Positions 10,676-20,576 of a stretch of 64,000 bases of DNA are shown piece after piece. The notes under the pieces are model-generated. The model saw nothing but the letters and a program-made list of their open reading frames with translations. It made no database searches and had not been told where the DNA came from. Source of the DNA: Actibacterium sp. (lineage in GTDB: Bacteria; Pseudomonadota; Alphaproteobacteria; Rhodobacterales; Rhodobacteraceae); NCBI GenBank assembly GCA_016278325.1, contig JADQCB010000008.1, forward strand, positions 1 to 64,000, written 5' to 3'. How positions within the stretch are numbered: position 1 is the first letter of the stretch; every line of letters starts with the position of its first letter. A program made the position numbers and the translations under genes.

Positions 10676-13600
10676 TCAGCTACACCCGCTGGTTCCGCCG
10701 CAGGTGTTGCATTTCATGCAGGTGCCGTTGCGCACCAGCGTGTAATTGCCGCAATCGCCGCAGGCTTCGCCCTCGAACCCCTGCATCCGGGCCTTGGTGC
10801 GCGCATCCAGGCTGACGCTGGCGCTGGCCCGGGCCGGGGCGGTGGTCGTTGCCGCGGCCTCGGGCAGCCGGGTATCCAGCGCGGCCATCCCGTCCCCGGC
10901 CAGGTCCATCACCGTGGCGCTCATCCCGCCCTGCAGGACCACCAGATCCTGCGGCACCCGCTTGCGCAGATAGCCGGTTGAGCTGATCTGCTTGAGCACT
11001 TCGAGCGATTTCGAGGCGGCGCTCTCGCTCATCTCGCGGATGTTCGACACGCCCTCTTCCTCGCCGCGGCCCAGGTCGTCAAAGGACGCGCCTTCGGGCT
11101 TTACATGCGCCAGATCGGTGCGGTCGAGATAGCTGACCGCCAGTTCGCGGAAGATATAGTCGAGGATCGAGGTGGCGTTCTTGATGCTGTCATTGCCCTG
11201 CACCATGCCCGCGGGTTCGAACTTGGTGAAGGTGAAGGCATCCACGAACTCTTCCAGCGGCACGCCGTATTGCAGCCCGACCGAGACCGCGATGGCGAAA
11301 TTGTTCATCATCGCGCGAAAGCCGGCCCCTTCCTTGTGCATGTCGATGAAGATCTCGCCCAGGGCGCCGTCATGGTATTCGCCGGTGCGCAGATAGACCT
11401 TGTGGCCGCCGACGATCGCCTTCTGGGTATAGCCCTTGCGCCGCTCCGGCAGCTTTTCGCGGCCGCGGGCGACCTCCTTGACGATGATCTTCTCTACAAC
11501 CTTCTCGGCCAGCGTGGCCGCCTTTTCGCGCGCGCTGCCGGTGGCAAGCACCTCTTCGGCCTGCTCGTCATCCTCGACCAGCGCCGAGGCCAGCGGCTGG
11601 CTGAGCTTGGAGCCGTCACGATAGAGCGCGTTGGCCTTGACGCCCAGCGACCAGGACAGTTCATAAGCCTTCTGGCAGTCCTCGATGCTGGCATCGTTCG
11701 GCATGTTGATGGTCTTCGAGATCGCCCCCGAGATGAAGCTCTGCGCCGCCGCCATCATGCGGATATGGCTTTCGACGCTCAGGAACCGCTTGCCGGTCTT
11801 GCCGCAGGGGTTGGCGCAGTCGAAGATGTGGTAATGCGCCGGGTCCAGATGCGGCGCGCCTTCCAGCGTCATCGTTCCGCAGACATGGTCGTTCGCCGCC
11901 TCGATATCGGCCCTGCTGAAGCCCAGGTGACGCAGCAGGTCGAAGGTCGGGTCGTTCAGCTTTTCGGTCGGGATGCCCAGCACGTTGGTGCAGAATTCGG
12001 CGCCCAGGGTCCACTGGTTGAACACGAAGCGGATGTCGAAGGCCGAGGGCAATGCGGCCTCGATCTTTTCCATCTCGGCCGGGCCGAAACCGTGACCGAT
12101 CAGCGATCTGTGGTTGATGACCGGGCAGTTGCCCAGCGTTCCGTGGCCGACCGCGTGGCCGATGATCTCTTCGATCTGGGCGGCGCCATAGCCCAGCTTT
12201 TCCAGGGCGGCGGGGACAGAGTGATTGATGATCTTGAAATAGCCGCCACCGGCCAGTTTCTTGAACTTCACCAGCGCGAAATCGGGCTCGATTCCGGTGG
12301 TGTCGCAATCCATCACCAGTCCGATCGTGCCGGTGGGCGCGATGACCGTGGTCTGGGCATTGCGATAGCCGTGCTTCTCGCCCAGTTTCAGCGCCTCGTC
12401 CCAGGCGCCCATCGCCAGTTCCACCAGTTGCGCGTCGGGACAGTTGGCGTGATCCAGCGGCACCGGCCTGACGGCCAGCCCCTCGTAGCCCGCGCCGTTG
12501 CCCTGCGCCGCGTTCCGGTGATTGCGGATGACGCGCAGCATGTGATCGGCGTTGCGCTTGTAGCCGGGGAACGGGCCCAGTTCGCCGGCGATCTCGGCCG
12601 ATGTGGCATAGGCCACGCCGGTCATGATCGCGGTCAGCGCGCCGGCCATGGCCCGGCCCTCGGGCGAGTCATAGCCAAGGCCCATGTTCATCAGTAGCCC
12701 GCCGATATTGGCATAGCCCAGTCCCAGCGTGCGGAAATCATAGCTCAGCCGGGCGATTTCCTTCGACGGGAACTGCGCCATCATCACGCTGATTTCCAGC
12801 GTCAGGGTCCACAGCCGGGCGGCGTGCATGTAATCATCGGCCTGGAACCTGCCGTCCTGGTAAAAGGTCAGCAGGTTCATCGAGGCCAGGTTGCACGCGG
12901 TGTCGTCCAGAAACATGTATTCCGAGCACGGGTTCGAGCCGCGGATCGCGCCGTCCTCGGGGCAGGTATGCCAGGCGTTGACCGTGTCGTGATACTGGAT
13001 GCCCGGATCGGCGCAGGACCAGGCGGCATGGCCGATCTGTTCCCACAGATCACGGGCCTTGATGGTCTTGGCGACCTTTCCGTCGGTGCGCCGGATCAGC
13101 TCCCAGTCGGCGTCGTCCTCGACCGCCTTGAGAAAGGCGTCGGTGACCCGGACCGAGTTGTTGGAGTTCTGCCCGGACACGGTCGAATAGGCCTCGGAAT
13201 CCCAGTCGGTGTCATAGGTGGGAAACTCGATCGAGCCATAGCCCTGCCGCGCATAGTCGAGCACCCGCTTGACGTAAGGCTCTGGGATCGCCTGTTTCTT
13301 GGCCGCGCGGATCGCCGCCTTCAGACCGTCATTCACCTTGGGGTCGCAGGCATCCTCGGGGCGGCCATCCCAGGCACGGATCGCGGCGAAGATGTCGTTC
13401 AGCCGCGCCTCGTGCATCTTGGAGCCGGCCACGAGGCTGGCAACCTTCTGCTCTTCGCGGACCTTCCAGTTGATGAATTCCTCGATATCGGGGTGATCGG
13501 CATCGCAGATCACCATCTTGGCGGCGCGCCGCGTGGTGCCGCCCGACTTGATCGCGCCGGCCGCACGGTCGCCGATCCGCAGGAAGCCCATCAGGCCGCT

Positions 13601-14353
13601 GGACTTGCCGCCGCCCGAGAGTTTCTCGCCCTCGGCGCGCAGGCTGGAGAAATTGGTGCCGGTGCCCGAGCCGTATTTGAACAGCCGTGCCTCGCGCACC
13701 CAAAGGTCCATGATGCCGCCATCGCTGACCAGATCGTCCTTGACCGACTGGATGAAGCAGGCATGCGGCTGCGGATGCTCATAGGCCGATCTGGACCGGG
13801 TCAGCTTGCCGGTCCTGTAATCGACGTAATAGTGCCCCTGCCCCGGCCCGTCGATGCCATAGGCCCAGTGCAGGCCGGTGTTGAACCATTGCGGGCTGTT
13901 GGGCGCGGCCCGCTGGGTCGCCAGCATATAGCGCATCTCGTCGTAATAGGCGCGGGCGTCGCCCTCGGTCGTGAAATAGCCGCCCTTCCAGCCCCAATAG
14001 GCCCAGGCGCCCGCCAGACGGTCGAAAACCTGCTTGGCCGAGGTTTCGCCCACGAACCGCTCATCCTCGGGCAGTTCGGCCAGCGCCGCCTCGTCGGGGA
14101 CCGAACGCCAAAGAAATTCCGGCACGCCCTTTTCGCGCGCGCGCTTCAGCCGCGCCGGCACGCCGGCCTTGCGGAAGTATTTCTGCGCGATCACGTCGCT
14201 GGCCACCTGGCTCCAGCGCGCGGGCACCTCGATATCGTCGAGGCGGAACACGATCGTGCCGTCGGGGTTGCGGATTTCCGACGCTGTGGCGGCGAATTCC
14301 AGCGCCCCGTAGGCCCCGGTTTCGGTCGTGGTGAATTTGCGTTCGATCTTCAT
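10676..14353 (-). CDS. nrdJ: Adenosylcobalamin-dependent (class II) ribonucleoside-diphosphate reductase
   Basis: NrdJ reduces ribonucleotides to deoxyribonucleotides with a B12-generated thiyl radical and does not need oxygen. The 1225-residue length fits the large NrdJ type of Rhodobacterales. Visible features are [10 protein letters not shown] near residue 153, the [12 protein letters not shown] segment, [11 protein letters not shown], the [18 protein letters not shown] finger-loop region and a C-terminal redox tail with CxxC pairs ([16 protein letters not shown]). The start ATG 14353 opens [13 protein letters not shown]. The gene stands alone, convergent with gltA, with about 500 bp of non-coding sequence upstream. 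I see no cobalamin riboswitch there, as expected for an enzyme that needs B12. Confidence 0.96.
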   Translation of the reverse strand: MKIERKFTTTETGAYGALEFAATASEIRNPDGTIVFRLDDIEVPARWSQVASDVIAQKYFRKAGVPARLKRAREKGVPEFLWRSVPDEAALAELPEDERFVGETSAKQVFDRLAGAWAYWGWKGGYFTTEGDARAYYDEMRYMLATQRAAPNSPQWFNTGLHWAYGIDGPGQGHYYVDYRTGKLTRSRSAYEHPQPHACFIQSVKDDLVSDGGIMDLWVREARLFKYGSGTGTNFSSLRAEGEKLSGGGKSSGLMGFLRIGDRAAGAIKSGGTTRRAAKMVICDADHPDIEEFINWKVREEQKVASLVAGSKMHEARLNDIFAAIRAWDGRPEDACDPKVNDGLKAAIRAAKKQAIPEPYVKRVLDYARQGYGSIEFPTYDTDWDSEAYSTVSGQNSNNSVRVTDAFLKAVEDDADWELIRRTDGKVAKTIKARDLWEQIGHAAWSCADPGIQYHDTVNAWHTCPEDGAIRGSNPCSEYMFLDDTACNLASMNLLTFYQDGRFQADDYMHAARLWTLTLEISVMMAQFPSKEIARLSYDFRTLGLGYANIGGLLMNMGLGYDSPEGRAMAGALTAIMTGVAYATSAEIAGELGPFPGYKRNADHMLRVIRNHRNAAQGNGAGYEGLAVRPVPLDHANCPDAQLVELAMGAWDEALKLGEKHGYRNAQTTVIAPTGTIGLVMDCDTTGIEPDFALVKFKKLAGGGYFKIINHSVPAALEKLGYGAAQIEEIIGHAVGHGTLGNCPVINHRSLIGHGFGPAEMEKIEAALPSAFDIRFVFNQWTLGAEFCTNVLGIPTEKLNDPTFDLLRHLGFSRADIEAANDHVCGTMTLEGAPHLDPAHYHIFDCANPCGKTGKRFLSVESHIRMMAAAQSFISGAISKTINMPNDASIEDCQKAYELSWSLGVKANALYRDGSKLSQPLASALVEDDEQAEEVLATGSAREKAATLAEKVVEKIIVKEVARGREKLPERRKGYTQKAIVGGHKVYLRTGEYHDGALGEIFIDMHKEGAGFRAMMNNFAIAVSVGLQYGVPLEEFVDAFTFTKFEPAGMVQGNDSIKNATSILDYIFRELAVSYLDRTDLAHVKPEGASFDDLGRGEEEGVSNIREMSESAASKSLEVLKQISSTGYLRKRVPQDLVVLQGGMSATVMDLAGDGMAALDTRLPEAAATTTAPARASASVSLDARTKARMQGFEGEACGDCGNYTLVRNGTCMKCNTCGGTSGCS

Positions 14354-14857
14354 CGGTCTTCTGCCCCGTTCTTTTCAATTGCGGGCCCAAACGAGACGCT
14401 TTTGCGCCCTGCCCCATTTTCCCCTTGCCGACCCGGACGACAGGACAACGCGACTGTCGGCCAACGCGCGATGCAGCCCGACATACCGCGGAAGGCCCCG
14501 TGGCGCTGATTGTCGAAGGGTCATTCCCTCGCCGGCGGCACAACATGTGGTAATGCGTCGCCCGGCCACCACAAGCTGGCGTAGGTAGGGGGGCATGGTC
14601 AACGGAAAAATTTGATTCAACCAAGGGTTTTTCGATTGACCATCCGCGCCATCCGAAGGGCCGTCCGGCCCGGCGATGATTCATCCGCCGCGTGCCGGGT
14701 GACGCAACATCTGGCAGGGTTGGGAAAACACGCCACGAAATACGGGATTACCGCGCGGATTTGACATCGGGCTTCAACGCAATTTGCCGGATCGTCACCG
14801 CCCACGCCAGCCAGGCCGGCGGCCCGCAGGTTTCTGGGTGTGCGATTTCTGTCACGC
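14354..14857. other. 504-bp region without a recognisable gene, upstream of nrdJ
   Basis: This should contain the nrdJ promoter (minus strand) and the 3' flank of tRNA-Pro. An A/T-richer patch lies at about 14604-14635. An imperfect palindrome, CACAACATGTG, lies at 14539-14549; it only loosely resembles half of an NrdR box and has no second copy. A TTGACA is present on the plus strand at 14761-14766 but has no partner -10 and no gene downstream. No open frame here looks coding. Confidence 0.5.
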
Positions 14858-14934
14858 TGGTCGGGGCGGCGAGATTCGAACTCACGACCTTCGGTACCCA
14901 AAACCGACGCGCTACCAGGCTGCGCTACGCCCCG
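14858..14934 (-). tRNA. tRNA-Pro (anticodon TGG), CCA encoded
   Basis: The minus strand folds as a cloverleaf: acceptor arms CGGGGCG (14928-14934) and CGCCCCG (14862-14868), anticodon loop TTTGGGT between TCGGT and ACCGA, T-loop TTCGAATC and encoded 3' CCA. The 77-base tRNA lies 42 bp after the DUF192 gene and may be cotranscribed with it. Confidence 0.95.
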
Positions 14935-14976
14935 AACCGGCGCCTGCATAGCGCCCCGGCGCGGCAAAGGAAAGGG

Positions 14977-15471
14977 TCAAGGCGCGGCGCAGGGCCAGGC
15001 TGCATTCGGGCCGAAGGCGGGGTGACGCAGGACGCTGCCCGCCTCGATCCCGATCCGCTCGGCCAGGCCGCCATTGATCTCCAGAACCGCGAACACGTTC
15101 TTGCCGCCGTTGATCGAGGTTTCGTCCAGCGGCACGGCGTTTTCATGGAGGCGGCTGATCCGGCCGTCGCGGTCGATGAACAGCATGTCCAGCGGAATCA
15201 GAGTGTTCTTCATCCAGAAAGAGGCGCGCTGCGGCCGTTCATAGATGAACAGCATCCCGTGGCTGGCGGGCATGCTGTCCCGGTTCATGAGCCCGCGTGC
15301 CCGCTCGCGCGGGTCATCGGCCAGTTCGACGGAAAACCGCGCCTGGCCCCAATCGCCCCGGATCACGACTTCGTCGGCGCTGCATTGCGCGCTGACGGGG
15401 CCGGCCGCGATCAGCATCGCCAGCGCCAGGCCCGGCCCGGTCGCTATTGCCGCGATTCTGTTACTGCACAT
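14977..15471 (-). CDS. Secreted DUF192 family protein
   Basis: This 164-residue protein has a signal peptide (about residues 1-28, ending near VSAQC) and a DUF192 domain over most of the rest, seen as [27 protein letters not shown] and [19 protein letters not shown]192 proteins are small beta-rich exported proteins of unknown function. I chose ATG 15471, which lies inside the end of the upstream cold-shock gene, because it starts the signal peptide directly; longer frames add non-hydrophobic sequence. The overlap suggests coupling to the cold-shock gene. Function is not inferable beyond an exported role. Confidence 0.85.
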   Translation of the reverse strand: MCSNRIAAIATGPGLALAMLIAAGPVSAQCSADEVVIRGDWGQARFSVELADDPRERARGLMNRDSMPASHGMLFIYERPQRASFWMKNTLIPLDMLFIDRDGRISRLHENAVPLDETSINGGKNVFAVLEINGGLAERIGIEAGSVLRHPAFGPNAAWPCAAP

Positions 15472-15983
15472 TCCCACGGGCTGACCCTCAATGCCATTCT
15501 GCCGCGCGGCCCCATGATCGCGCGAATGCAAATCGCTTCGCCCGGCTGGAGATCGGCAAGCCCCGACCGGCGCAGCACTTCGATATGAACGAAGATATCA
15601 TCGGCCGATCCGAAGATATTTGCAAAGCCGAATCCCTTGTCCTTGTCGAACCATTTCACGCGGGCCGGCTCCAGCGGGATATTGGAGACATCTTCGGCGT
15701 CCGCCTCGGCAAGATCCGGCAGGCTGATCGGCTGATCCGGATCGGGCGGCGCGATATTGACCACCTGGATCGCCTGCATCCCGCGATCGGTCTGCTGCAC
15801 GACGATTTCCACCAGCGCCGAGTCGGCAACCGAACTCTGGCCGAAATTGCGCAGCACGTTGGCGTGAAGCAGGATATCCGGTCCGCCGTCTTCGGCCACC
15901 ACGAATCCGAACCCCTTGGTGGGATCGAACCACTTTACCCGTCCCGTCACCGTCCGTGCAGGCCCGTTCGATTCTTCGTTCAT
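15444..15983 (-). CDS. Cold-shock protein with two cold-shock domains
   Basis: The 179-residue protein contains two CspA-type OB folds in tandem: GRVKWFDPTKGFGFV near residues 13-27 and ARVKWFDKDKGFGFAN near 106-121, joined by an acidic, proline-rich linker (about 75-105). Each domain has the RNP1-type KGFGF motif; an RNP2-like segment reads DIFVHIEVL in domain 2 but DILLHANVL in domain 1. Cold-shock proteins bind single-stranded nucleic acid and act as RNA chaperones. This double form is common in Rhodobacterales, unlike the about 70-residue single-domain CspA. ATG 15983 is the first in-frame ATG before the first domain. The 3' end overlaps the DUF192 start. Confidence 0.93.
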   Translation of the reverse strand: MNEESNGPARTVTGRVKWFDPTKGFGFVVAEDGGPDILLHANVLRNFGQSSVADSALVEIVVQQTDRGMQAIQVVNIAPPDPDQPISLPDLAEADAEDVSNIPLEPARVKWFDKDKGFGFANIFGSADDIFVHIEVLRRSGLADLQPGEAICIRAIMGPRGRMALRVSPWECAVTESRQ

Positions 15984-16104
15984 TTTCTTTTCGCGTTGCT
16001 CGTTCTCTGTGATCCCGATGCAGTCCTTCCTACGAAAAGACCCGCAGCCGCAACCGGTTTCTACCTGCACATTTGGTCATATTGCGTTTGTGAAATATCC
16101 CTTG

Positions 16105-16710
16105 TCACGGATTCAGACGATCAATTTTCCACGACGAATCAATCGCTTCGCGCCGCCAGCGAAACCTGTCGTGCAGGCGGAATGCGCCGTCGGCCCAGAA
16201 CTCGATCTCCAGCGGGCGAATGCGGAAACCGCCCCAGAAGGGCGGACGCGGCGGATTCATGCCATGTTCGGCGGTCACGCGCGCCACCTCGGCCATCAGC
16301 GCCGCGCGCGAGGCCAGCGGCCGCGATTGCCGCGAGGCCCAGGCGCCCAGGCGGCTCTTGCGCGAGCGGGACGCGAAATAGCCATCCGCCTGCGGCCCGT
16401 CCTCGCGCTCGGTCAGTCCGCGCACCCGGATCTGGCGGCGCAGCGCCTTCCAGTGCATCACGAAGGCGGCCTTGCCGGCGCTGTCGATCTCCTGCGCCTT
16501 GGCGCTTTCGTAATTGGTGTAGAAGACGAAGCCGTCATCCTCGACATCCTTGAGCAGAACCATGCGCGCGTTGGGCAGTCCGTCGCGGTCGACCGTGGCC
16601 AGCGCGATGGCGTTGGGATCGTTGATCTCGGCCCGTTCGGCCTCGGCCATCCAGGCCCGCACCAGGGCGAAGGGATCCTCGCCCGCGAAAATTCCACTGC
16701 GCTCGCTCAT
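16105..16710 (-). CDS. pdxH: Pyridoxamine 5'-phosphate oxidase
   Basis: PdxH oxidises pyridoxine or pyridoxamine phosphate to pyridoxal phosphate with FMN. The 201-residue protein shows ARMVLLKDV and [12 protein letters not shown] in the FMN-binding split barrel, [11 protein letters not shown] in the middle, and the C-terminal signature [18 protein letters not shown]. The ATG at 16710 has GGAG 7 bases upstream. It is divergent from fabI. Confidence 0.95.
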   Translation of the reverse strand: MSERSGIFAGEDPFALVRAWMAEAERAEINDPNAIALATVDRDGLPNARMVLLKDVEDDGFVFYTNYESAKAQEIDSAGKAAFVMHWKALRRQIRVRGLTEREDGPQADGYFASRSRKSRLGAWASRQSRPLASRAALMAEVARVTAEHGMNPPRPPFWGGFRIRPLEIEFWADGAFRLHDRFRWRREAIDSSWKIDRLNP

Positions 16711-16742
16711 TCCATACTCCGTTTCCCGGGCGCGCGGCGCCC

Positions 16743-16771
16743 TTGATGGTTCGACATGATTGGCCTAAACC
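16743..16771 (+). promoter_or_regulatory. Candidate fabI promoter
   Basis: TTGATG at 16743-16748 and TAAACC at 16766-16771 are spaced by 17 bp, with the fabI ATG at 16808. Both hexamers are imperfect (4/6 and 3/6 matches), so this rests mainly on spacing and position. Confidence 0.4.
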
Positions 16772-16807
16772 ACATCAACTCCACAAGAGGTCGTCGAGGG
16801 GCACCGG

Positions 16808-17629
16808 ATGTCAACAAAACTCATGGATGGAAAGCGCGGCCTTATCATGGGGCTTGCCAATGACAAGTCCATCGCCTGGGGAATCGCCCGGGCCTGCGCA
16901 GAGCACGGTGCCGAACTGGCCTTTTCCTATCAGGGCGATCAGCTGAAAAAGCGGGTCGGTCCGCTGGCCGAAAAGCTGGGATCGACGCTGGTGCTGCCCT
17001 GCGACGTGGGCGACGATGCCTCGATCGACGCGCTTTTCGCGGCGCTGGAACGCGAATGGGGCACGCTCGATTTCATCGTCCATGCCATCGGCTATTCCGA
17101 CAAGAACGAATTGCGCGGTCGATATGTCGATACCAGCCGCGAGAATTTCCGTGTCACGATGGATATTTCGGCGTTTTCCTTCACCGCCGTGGTGCGGCGC
17201 GCGGAAAAGCTGATGCATCCGGGCAGTTCCTGCCTGACGCTGACCTATTACGGTGCCGAGCAGGTGATGCCCCATTACAACGTGATGGGGGTCGCGAAGG
17301 CCGCGCTGGAGGCCTCGGTGAAATACCTGGCCGAAGACCTGGGCCGCGACGGTATCCGCGTGAACGCGATCAGCGCCGGGCCGATCCGCACGCTTGCGGC
17401 CTCGGGGATCGGCGATTTCCGCTACATCCTGAAATGGAACGAGCTGAACTCGCCGCTGCGGCGCAACGTGACGCAGGAAGAGGTCGGCAAATCCGCGGTC
17501 TATCTGCTGTCCGATCTCGGATCCGGCGTGACCGGCGAGAACGTGCATGTCGATTGCGGTTTCCACATCGTCGGTATGAAGGCCGTGGATGCCCCCGACA
17601 TCGACGCCAGCCGCAGCAACGGAGAGTGA
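16808..17629 (+). CDS. fabI: Enoyl-[acyl-carrier-protein] reductase (NADH)
   Basis: FabI reduces trans-2-enoyl-ACP in the last step of each fatty acid elongation cycle. The 273-residue short-chain dehydrogenase has the FabI-type nucleotide motif [13 protein letters not shown] at about 15-27 and the active site Tyr157-x6-Lys164 in [10 protein letters not shown]. It also shows the [11 protein letters not shown] segment. The start has GAGGGG upstream. A second ATG (codon 6) is possible but the first fits the family better. The phosphoribosyltransferase follows 4 bp after its stop. Confidence 0.95.
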   Translation: MSTKLMDGKRGLIMGLANDKSIAWGIARACAEHGAELAFSYQGDQLKKRVGPLAEKLGSTLVLPCDVGDDASIDALFAALEREWGTLDFIVHAIGYSDKNELRGRYVDTSRENFRVTMDISAFSFTAVVRRAEKLMHPGSSCLTLTYYGAEQVMPHYNVMGVAKAALEASVKYLAEDLGRDGIRVNAISAGPIRTLAASGIGDFRYILKWNELNSPLRRNVTQEEVGKSAVYLLSDLGSGVTGENVHVDCGFHIVGMKAVDAPDIDASRSNGE

Positions 17630-17633
17630 CGCG

Positions 17634-18137
17634 ATGAACGATCGCCTGCCCCACGAAAAGGGCTTTCACGTCAGCTGGGATCAGCTGCACCGGGATGCCC
17701 GCGCGCTGGCCTGGCGGCTGGACGGGAACGGGCCCGACAATGGAAATTGGCGCGCGGTCGTGGCGATCACCCGCGGCGGCATGGCGCCGGCGATGATCGT
17801 CGCGCGGGAACTGGACATCCGCATGGTCGATACGATCAGCGTCAAATCCTACAACCACCAGACCCAGAGCGACCCGCAGGTAATCAAGTCACCCGACATG
17901 GAGGTGATGGCCGATGGCACCGGCGTTCTGATCATCGACGACCTGGTGGATACCGGCCGCACGCTCGAAGTCGTGCGCCAATGCCTTCCGAAGGCCCATG
18001 TCGCCACCGTCTATGCCAAGCCCAAGGGCCGGTCGATGGTCGATACCTTCGTCACCGAGGTCAGCCAGGACACCTGGATTTTCTTTCCCTGGGACATGGC
18101 GCTGCAATATGTCGAGCCATATCGTGGCACCGACTGA
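17634..18137 (+). CDS. gpt: Xanthine (xanthine-guanine) phosphoribosyltransferase
   Basis: This 167-residue type I phosphoribosyltransferase probably converts xanthine and guanine to nucleotides. The PRPP-binding signature [13 protein letters not shown] is at about residues 98-110. Further features are [13 protein letters not shown], carrying the PP loop, and [10 protein letters not shown] near the C-terminus, typical of Gpt. ATG 17634 has GGAGAG 7 bases upstream. The gene lies 4 bp behind fabI, so the two are likely cotranscribed. Substrate choice among purines is inferred from the family. Confidence 0.88.
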   Translation: MNDRLPHEKGFHVSWDQLHRDARALAWRLDGNGPDNGNWRAVVAITRGGMAPAMIVARELDIRMVDTISVKSYNHQTQSDPQVIKSPDMEVMADGTGVLIIDDLVDTGRTLEVVRQCLPKAHVATVYAKPKGRSMVDTFVTEVSQDTWIFFPWDMALQYVEPYRGTD

Positions 18138-18146
18138 GCCCCGGGC

Positions 18147-18647
18147 GTGAGCGTGGGGGGCCACAACCGGGCCGCCGTCAACCTCTGGCTTCACCGGATC
18201 TTCGAGGCGGGCCTTCTGTTCAAGGCCGTCGAGGCGGTTCTCGAACTGATCGGCGGGCTGGGGCTCTACCTTGTGCCGGCCGCCGGATTCGTCAAATTCG
18301 CAGGCTGGCTGACCCATGCCGAACTGGTCGAGGATCCGCATGATATCGTTGCCAATTTCCTTTTGACCCTGACACGCGGCCTGTCGATCGAGACCACGCA
18401 TTTCTACGCCTTCTACATGGCATCGCACGCGGTGTTGAAACTGGCGATCGTCATCGCTCTGTGGGCGCGGATTCGCTGGGCCTATCCGGCGGCGGTGGTG
18501 GTTTTCGCGGCCTTCATCGCCTATCAGATACACCGCTTTGCCCTGACCCATTCGCCGATGATGATCGTCCTGAGCGTGCTGGATCTGGTGGTGATCTGGC
18601 TGACCCTGCGCGAATATCGCACCCTGTCCGGGCAGGACCGCAGCTGA
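18147..18647 (+). CDS. DUF2127-like integral membrane protein
   Basis: The 166-residue protein has four predicted membrane helices: about residues 20-48, 98-118, 122-140 and 143-160. HRIFEAGLLFKAVEAVLELIGG at the start and HFYAFYMASHAVLKLAIV in the middle resemble the DUF2127 family, whose function is unknown. The start is a GTG at 18147, with a second GTG two codons on; neither has a strong Shine-Dalgarno. It is 9 bp after gpt and in the same direction. Confidence 0.75.
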   Translation: MSVGGHNRAAVNLWLHRIFEAGLLFKAVEAVLELIGGLGLYLVPAAGFVKFAGWLTHAELVEDPHDIVANFLLTLTRGLSIETTHFYAFYMASHAVLKLAIVIALWARIRWAYPAAVVVFAAFIAYQIHRFALTHSPMMIVLSVLDLVVIWLTLREYRTLSGQDRS

Positions 18648-18732
18648 GACATTCAGCCATGTTACTTGCGGCGGAAAGTCCAAGCGCATACACAGCCACG
18701 ACGAAACCGCGACACACGAGGGGCAAGCCGCG

Positions 18733-20568
18733 ATGAGCAAGGCCAAGAAAACCGGAAATTTCCTCGTCTGGGCCATCCTGCTGCTTCTGATCGTGGGGCT
18801 GGGCGGCTTCGGCGTGACCAATTTCGGCGGCACGGTGCAACGCATTGGCAAGGTGGGCGACACGCCCATCACCGTCGATGAATATGCCCGCGAGCTGCAA
18901 CAGCAGATCCGCGCCGCCGAACAGCAGATCGGCAGCCAGATCCCGCTGGCCCAGGCGCAGGCGATGGGCATCGTCGACAGGGCGCGGCGCCGGGTCGTCA
19001 CCTCGGCCGCGCTGGACAACGAGGTTTCGCGCCTGGGCATTTCCGTCGGCGACGCGACGGTCAAGGAACAGGTGCTGAGCTATAGCGCCTTCCAGGGCGC
19101 CGATGGCGCCTTCGACCGTGAAACCTATAGCTATGTGTTGCAGCAGAACGGGATGAGCGAGGCCGAGTTCGAAGAGCAGATCCGCACCGAAACCGCGCGT
19201 ACCATGCTTGAGGGCGCCATCGTGACCGGGGTGCAGATGCCGGATGTCTATGGCGATGTGCTTTACGAATTTATCGCCGCGCGGCGCAGCTATGCACTGG
19301 TCGAACTGACCGAGAACGATCTGCAAGCCGCCATAGGCCAGCCCGGCAAGGCCGAGATCGAAACGATCTACGCGGAAAACACCGAACGATTCACCGCCCC
19401 CGAGACCAAGCAGATCACCTATGCCTGGATGACGCCGGACATGCTGTTGCCGACGGTCGAGGTGGACGAGGCCGCGCTGCGCGATCTCTATCAGCAGCGC
19501 ATCGACGAATATGTCACGCCAGAGCGGCGCCTGGTCGAACGCCTGGTCTATCCCAGCCGCGAAGAGGCCGTCGCGGCCAAGGAACGCCTGGATGCCGGCG
19601 ACGCCACCTTTAAGGATCTCGTGGCCGAGCGCGGCCTGACCCTGGATGACGTGGATCTGGGCGATGTGTCGCGCGAGGATCTGGGCGCAGCCGCCGATGC
19701 GGTGTTCGCGATGGAGGCCCCCGGGGTCATCGGCCCGGTCGAGACCGAATTCGGTCCGGCCCTGATCCGGATGAATGCCGTGCTGGCCGCACAGGAAACC
19801 ACATTAAAGGACGTGCGCGACGAGCTGAAGGCGGAGCTTGCCGCCGACCGCGCCCGGCGCCTGATCAATCAACGAATGTCAGCGATCAAGGACAAGCTGG
19901 CCGCCGGCGCCACGCTTGAGCAACTGGCACAAGAGACCGATATGGCGCTTGGCCAGATCGACTATTTCGATGGCCAGGACCAGGGAATCGCCGGATACGA
20001 GGCATTCCGGGCGGCCGCCGCCGAAGCCGCCCTCGGCGATTTCCCCGAGATCGTCGAGCTTGAAGACGGCGGCATTTTCGCGCTGCGGGTCGATGAGGTC
20101 ATTCCGCCGCGAAAGAAACCGCTCGACGCCGTGCGCGACGAGGTCGTTGCCCTCTGGCAGCAACAGGAAACCATGCGCCAACTGGAAAACCAGGCGCAGG
20201 CCATCAAGACGCGGCTGGATTCGGGCACGCCGCTTGACGCGCTGACAGAGCCGGTCGAGCGGGTTCGCGCCGTTACCCGATCCGGCGTCACGCCGGCGGG
20301 GCTGAGCCAGACCGTGTTCGACCTTGCCGAAGGCGAAACCGCGGTCGTCACGCAGAACGGCTCGGTCTTCGTGGTCCAGGTCACCGCGCATCTGCCGCCG
20401 GAGGCCGGCAATACCACGACCGCACGGTTGCGGACGACGCTTCAGGACCAGGCCGCGCAGGGCGTGGCGCAGGACATGTTCGGCTATTTCGCACAGGCAA
20501 TGCTGGAACGCGCCGGGATGACGCTGAACGAGAACGCGATCAACGCCGTTCACGCACAGATCCCCTGA
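18733..20568 (+). CDS. ppiD: PpiD/SurA-like peptidyl-prolyl isomerase, membrane-anchored periplasmic chaperone
   Basis: This 611-residue protein has one N-terminal membrane helix (about residues 10-30, LVWAILLLLIVGLGGFGV) followed by a long periplasmic part. The region after the anchor (35-170) matches SurA_N-type chaperone domains: QRIGKVGDTPITVDEYARE and EFEEQIRTETARTMLEGAI. A PpiC-like parvulin region follows around 250-380 but is divergent. It probably helps fold exported proteins at the inner membrane. ATG 18733 has GAGGGG upstream. It sits 8 bp ahead of trpE, so trpE depends on its transcript or on a promoter inside it. Confidence 0.88.
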   Translation: MSKAKKTGNFLVWAILLLLIVGLGGFGVTNFGGTVQRIGKVGDTPITVDEYARELQQQIRAAEQQIGSQIPLAQAQAMGIVDRARRRVVTSAALDNEVSRLGISVGDATVKEQVLSYSAFQGADGAFDRETYSYVLQQNGMSEAEFEEQIRTETARTMLEGAIVTGVQMPDVYGDVLYEFIAARRSYALVELTENDLQAAIGQPGKAEIETIYAENTERFTAPETKQITYAWMTPDMLLPTVEVDEAALRDLYQQRIDEYVTPERRLVERLVYPSREEAVAAKERLDAGDATFKDLVAERGLTLDDVDLGDVSREDLGAAADAVFAMEAPGVIGPVETEFGPALIRMNAVLAAQETTLKDVRDELKAELAADRARRLINQRMSAIKDKLAAGATLEQLAQETDMALGQIDYFDGQDQGIAGYEAFRAAAAEAALGDFPEIVELEDGGIFALRVDEVIPPRKKPLDAVRDEVVALWQQQETMRQLENQAQAIKTRLDSGTPLDALTEPVERVRAVTRSGVTPAGLSQTVFDLAEGETAVVTQNGSVFVVQVTAHLPPEAGNTTTARLRTTLQDQAAQGVAQDMFGYFAQAMLERAGMTLNENAINAVHAQIP

Positions 20569-20576
20569 GGCCGCGC

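Noticed and set aside
14375-14620. 81-codon minus-strand frame upstream of nrdJ
   Set aside because: Starts only with TTG, has no clear ribosome site and no family resemblance; kept as non-coding.
14761-14784. Plus-strand TTGACA as a promoter
   Set aside because: No -10 at suitable spacing and no plus-strand gene follows.
15447-16553. Plus-strand frame opposite the cold-shock and pdxH genes
   Set aside because: Antisense to two genes with strong family motifs.
20569-20576. Attenuator or leader peptide in front of trpE
   Set aside because: Only 8 bp separate ppiD and trpE.
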